The notes beneath the pieces are model-generated. The model was not told where the DNA came from and did not search any database. It saw only the letters and a program-made list of their open reading frames with translations. Of a stretch of DNA of 6,470 nucleotides, positions 5,911 to 6,470 are shown piece after piece. Positions within the stretch are counted from its first letter, which is position 1. Every line of letters begins with the position of its first letter. The DNA comes from Nitrososphaerota archaeon (GTDB lineage: Archaea; Thermoproteota; Nitrososphaeria; Nitrososphaerales; Nitrosopumilaceae): contig JAEFDA010000138.1 of NCBI GenBank assembly GCA_016126025.1, positions 1 to 6,470 of the forward strand, read 5' to 3'. The translations under genes were made by a program, and so were the position numbers.

Positions 5911-6470
5911 ATGTCTTTTAAAAATTTAGAATTAAAGATCAGCTACGACTCTGACGAAATGAATATACTAGATGCATTCTATAGGCCGGTATTACAAGAG
6001 TCGATCCTATACCAAAGAATGGCTGGTTACTTCTCCTCTACAACGTTCGGCCTTGTTATGGGTGAAGTCATGGACTTCATTGAGAAGGGCGGCAGGATTA
6101 AACTGGTTACGGGGGTAGAGTTATCAGAAAACGACAAAGATGTCATTGAGGAGTATGTAAATGGACGAACTGCTAAATTTAATGATCATCTCATAAAAGA
6201 GATCGATACAGCTAATATGTTTCTTACTGACTGCTCGGCTTTGATGGGATGGATGCTTGTGAAAAAAATTGATGGGGAATCTCAATTGGAGATCAAGATC
6301 GCTATTCCAGAAGAAGACGGAAAAGTAGGCAGCAGACTCTACCACCAGAAGGTTGGAGTATTCTTTGACTCCGATGGTGATGTGGTCTCGTTTGAGGGCT
6401 CAGTGAACGAAACCGGAAGAGCGTGGACAAACAACATAGAGAGCTTTAAACCCTCCATATCGTGGGGAGA
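5911..6470 (+). CDS. PLD-like N-terminal domain of a probable DEAD/DEAH helicase-type defence protein (partial)
   Basis: Open to the right edge, 186 codons visible. Seen: SYDSDEMNILDAFYRPVL (11-28), RMAGYFSSTTFGLV (36-49), FIEKGGRIKLVTGVELSE (56-73), then a phospholipase-D-type active-site block: HQKVGVFFD (145-153) with the HxK pair, and GSVNETGRAW (163-172). This pattern is known from the PLD-like nuclease domain at the start of large SNF2/DEAD-DEAH helicase proteins found in defence islands; no helicase motif is inside the window. The frame also has an ATG at 5863, 16 codons upstream, which suits the TATA box better. I prefer 5911 because relatives begin M-S-F-K-x-L-x-L-K. No strong Shine-Dalgarno is visible at either. 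It is less GC-rich than the dnd genes and points away from them, so it may have a different history. A PT-dependent restriction effector is inference from context. Confidence 0.75.
   Translation, partial: MSFKNLELKISYDSDEMNILDAFYRPVLQESILYQRMAGYFSSTTFGLVMGEVMDFIEKGGRIKLVTGVELSENDKDVIEEYVNGRTAKFNDHLIKEIDTANMFLTDCSALMGWMLVKKIDGESQLEIKIAIPEEDGKVGSRLYHQKVGVFFDSDGDVVSFEGSVNETGRAWTNNIESFKPSISWG

Noticed and set aside
5882..5929. 15-codon reading frame from an ATG at 5882, possible leader peptide
   Set aside because: Too short, out of frame with the PLD-like gene, and lacks regulatory codon runs.
6124..6345. Minus-strand 73-codon frame opposite the PLD-like gene
   Set aside because: Lies antisense to the conserved PLD-type coding region; no motif of its own.

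Overview
The window carries a DNA phosphorothioation (Dnd) operon on the minus strand, in the order dndB-dndC-dndD-dndE-dndA. Across an AT-rich, palindrome-rich gap it faces the first ~186 codons of a plus-strand gene whose product resembles the phospholipase-D-like N-terminal domain of a large defence-type helicase. Dnd proteins replace a non-bridging oxygen in the DNA backbone with sulfur. A linked effector then uses the mark to tell self from foreign DNA.

Likely host: an archaeon, inferred from three things. Archaeal-type TATA elements (AATTAAAAA, CTTATATATC) lie upstream of both divergent transcription units. The dndC-D-E-A order matches the DndCDEA arrangement described in archaea. Ile is often encoded by ATA even though the dnd genes are GC-rich. 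The proteins are Arg-rich rather than strongly acidic, which argues against a haloarchaeon. A GC-rich thaumarchaeon of the Cenarchaeum type would fit, but this is a guess from composition.

Layout. 1-542 (minus): dndA, the cysteine desulfurase that would supply sulfur. It aligns well with the family to about residue 158 and then loses all resemblance near base 70, so it may be truncated. 539-916: dndE. 903-2900: dndD, an SMC-like ATPase. 2897-4402: dndC, a PP-loop/Fe-S sulfotransferase-like protein. 4404-5507: dndB, the DGQHR-type regulator. All junctions overlap or nearly touch, so this is one translationally coupled operon. 5508-5910: control region with two divergent promoters, a run of ten Gs at the dndB start, a 14-bp direct repeat and several perfect palindromes. 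5911-6470 (plus): PLD-like gene, running off the right edge.

Working together (inference): DndA and DndC move sulfur, DndD and DndE act on DNA, DndB tunes expression or modification, and the divergent PLD/helicase-like gene is the best candidate in view for a restriction or defence partner. The points most worth checking are the G10 tract, which separates a well-placed leaderless ATG from the dndB frame (possible on/off switching), and the abrupt end of dndA homology.
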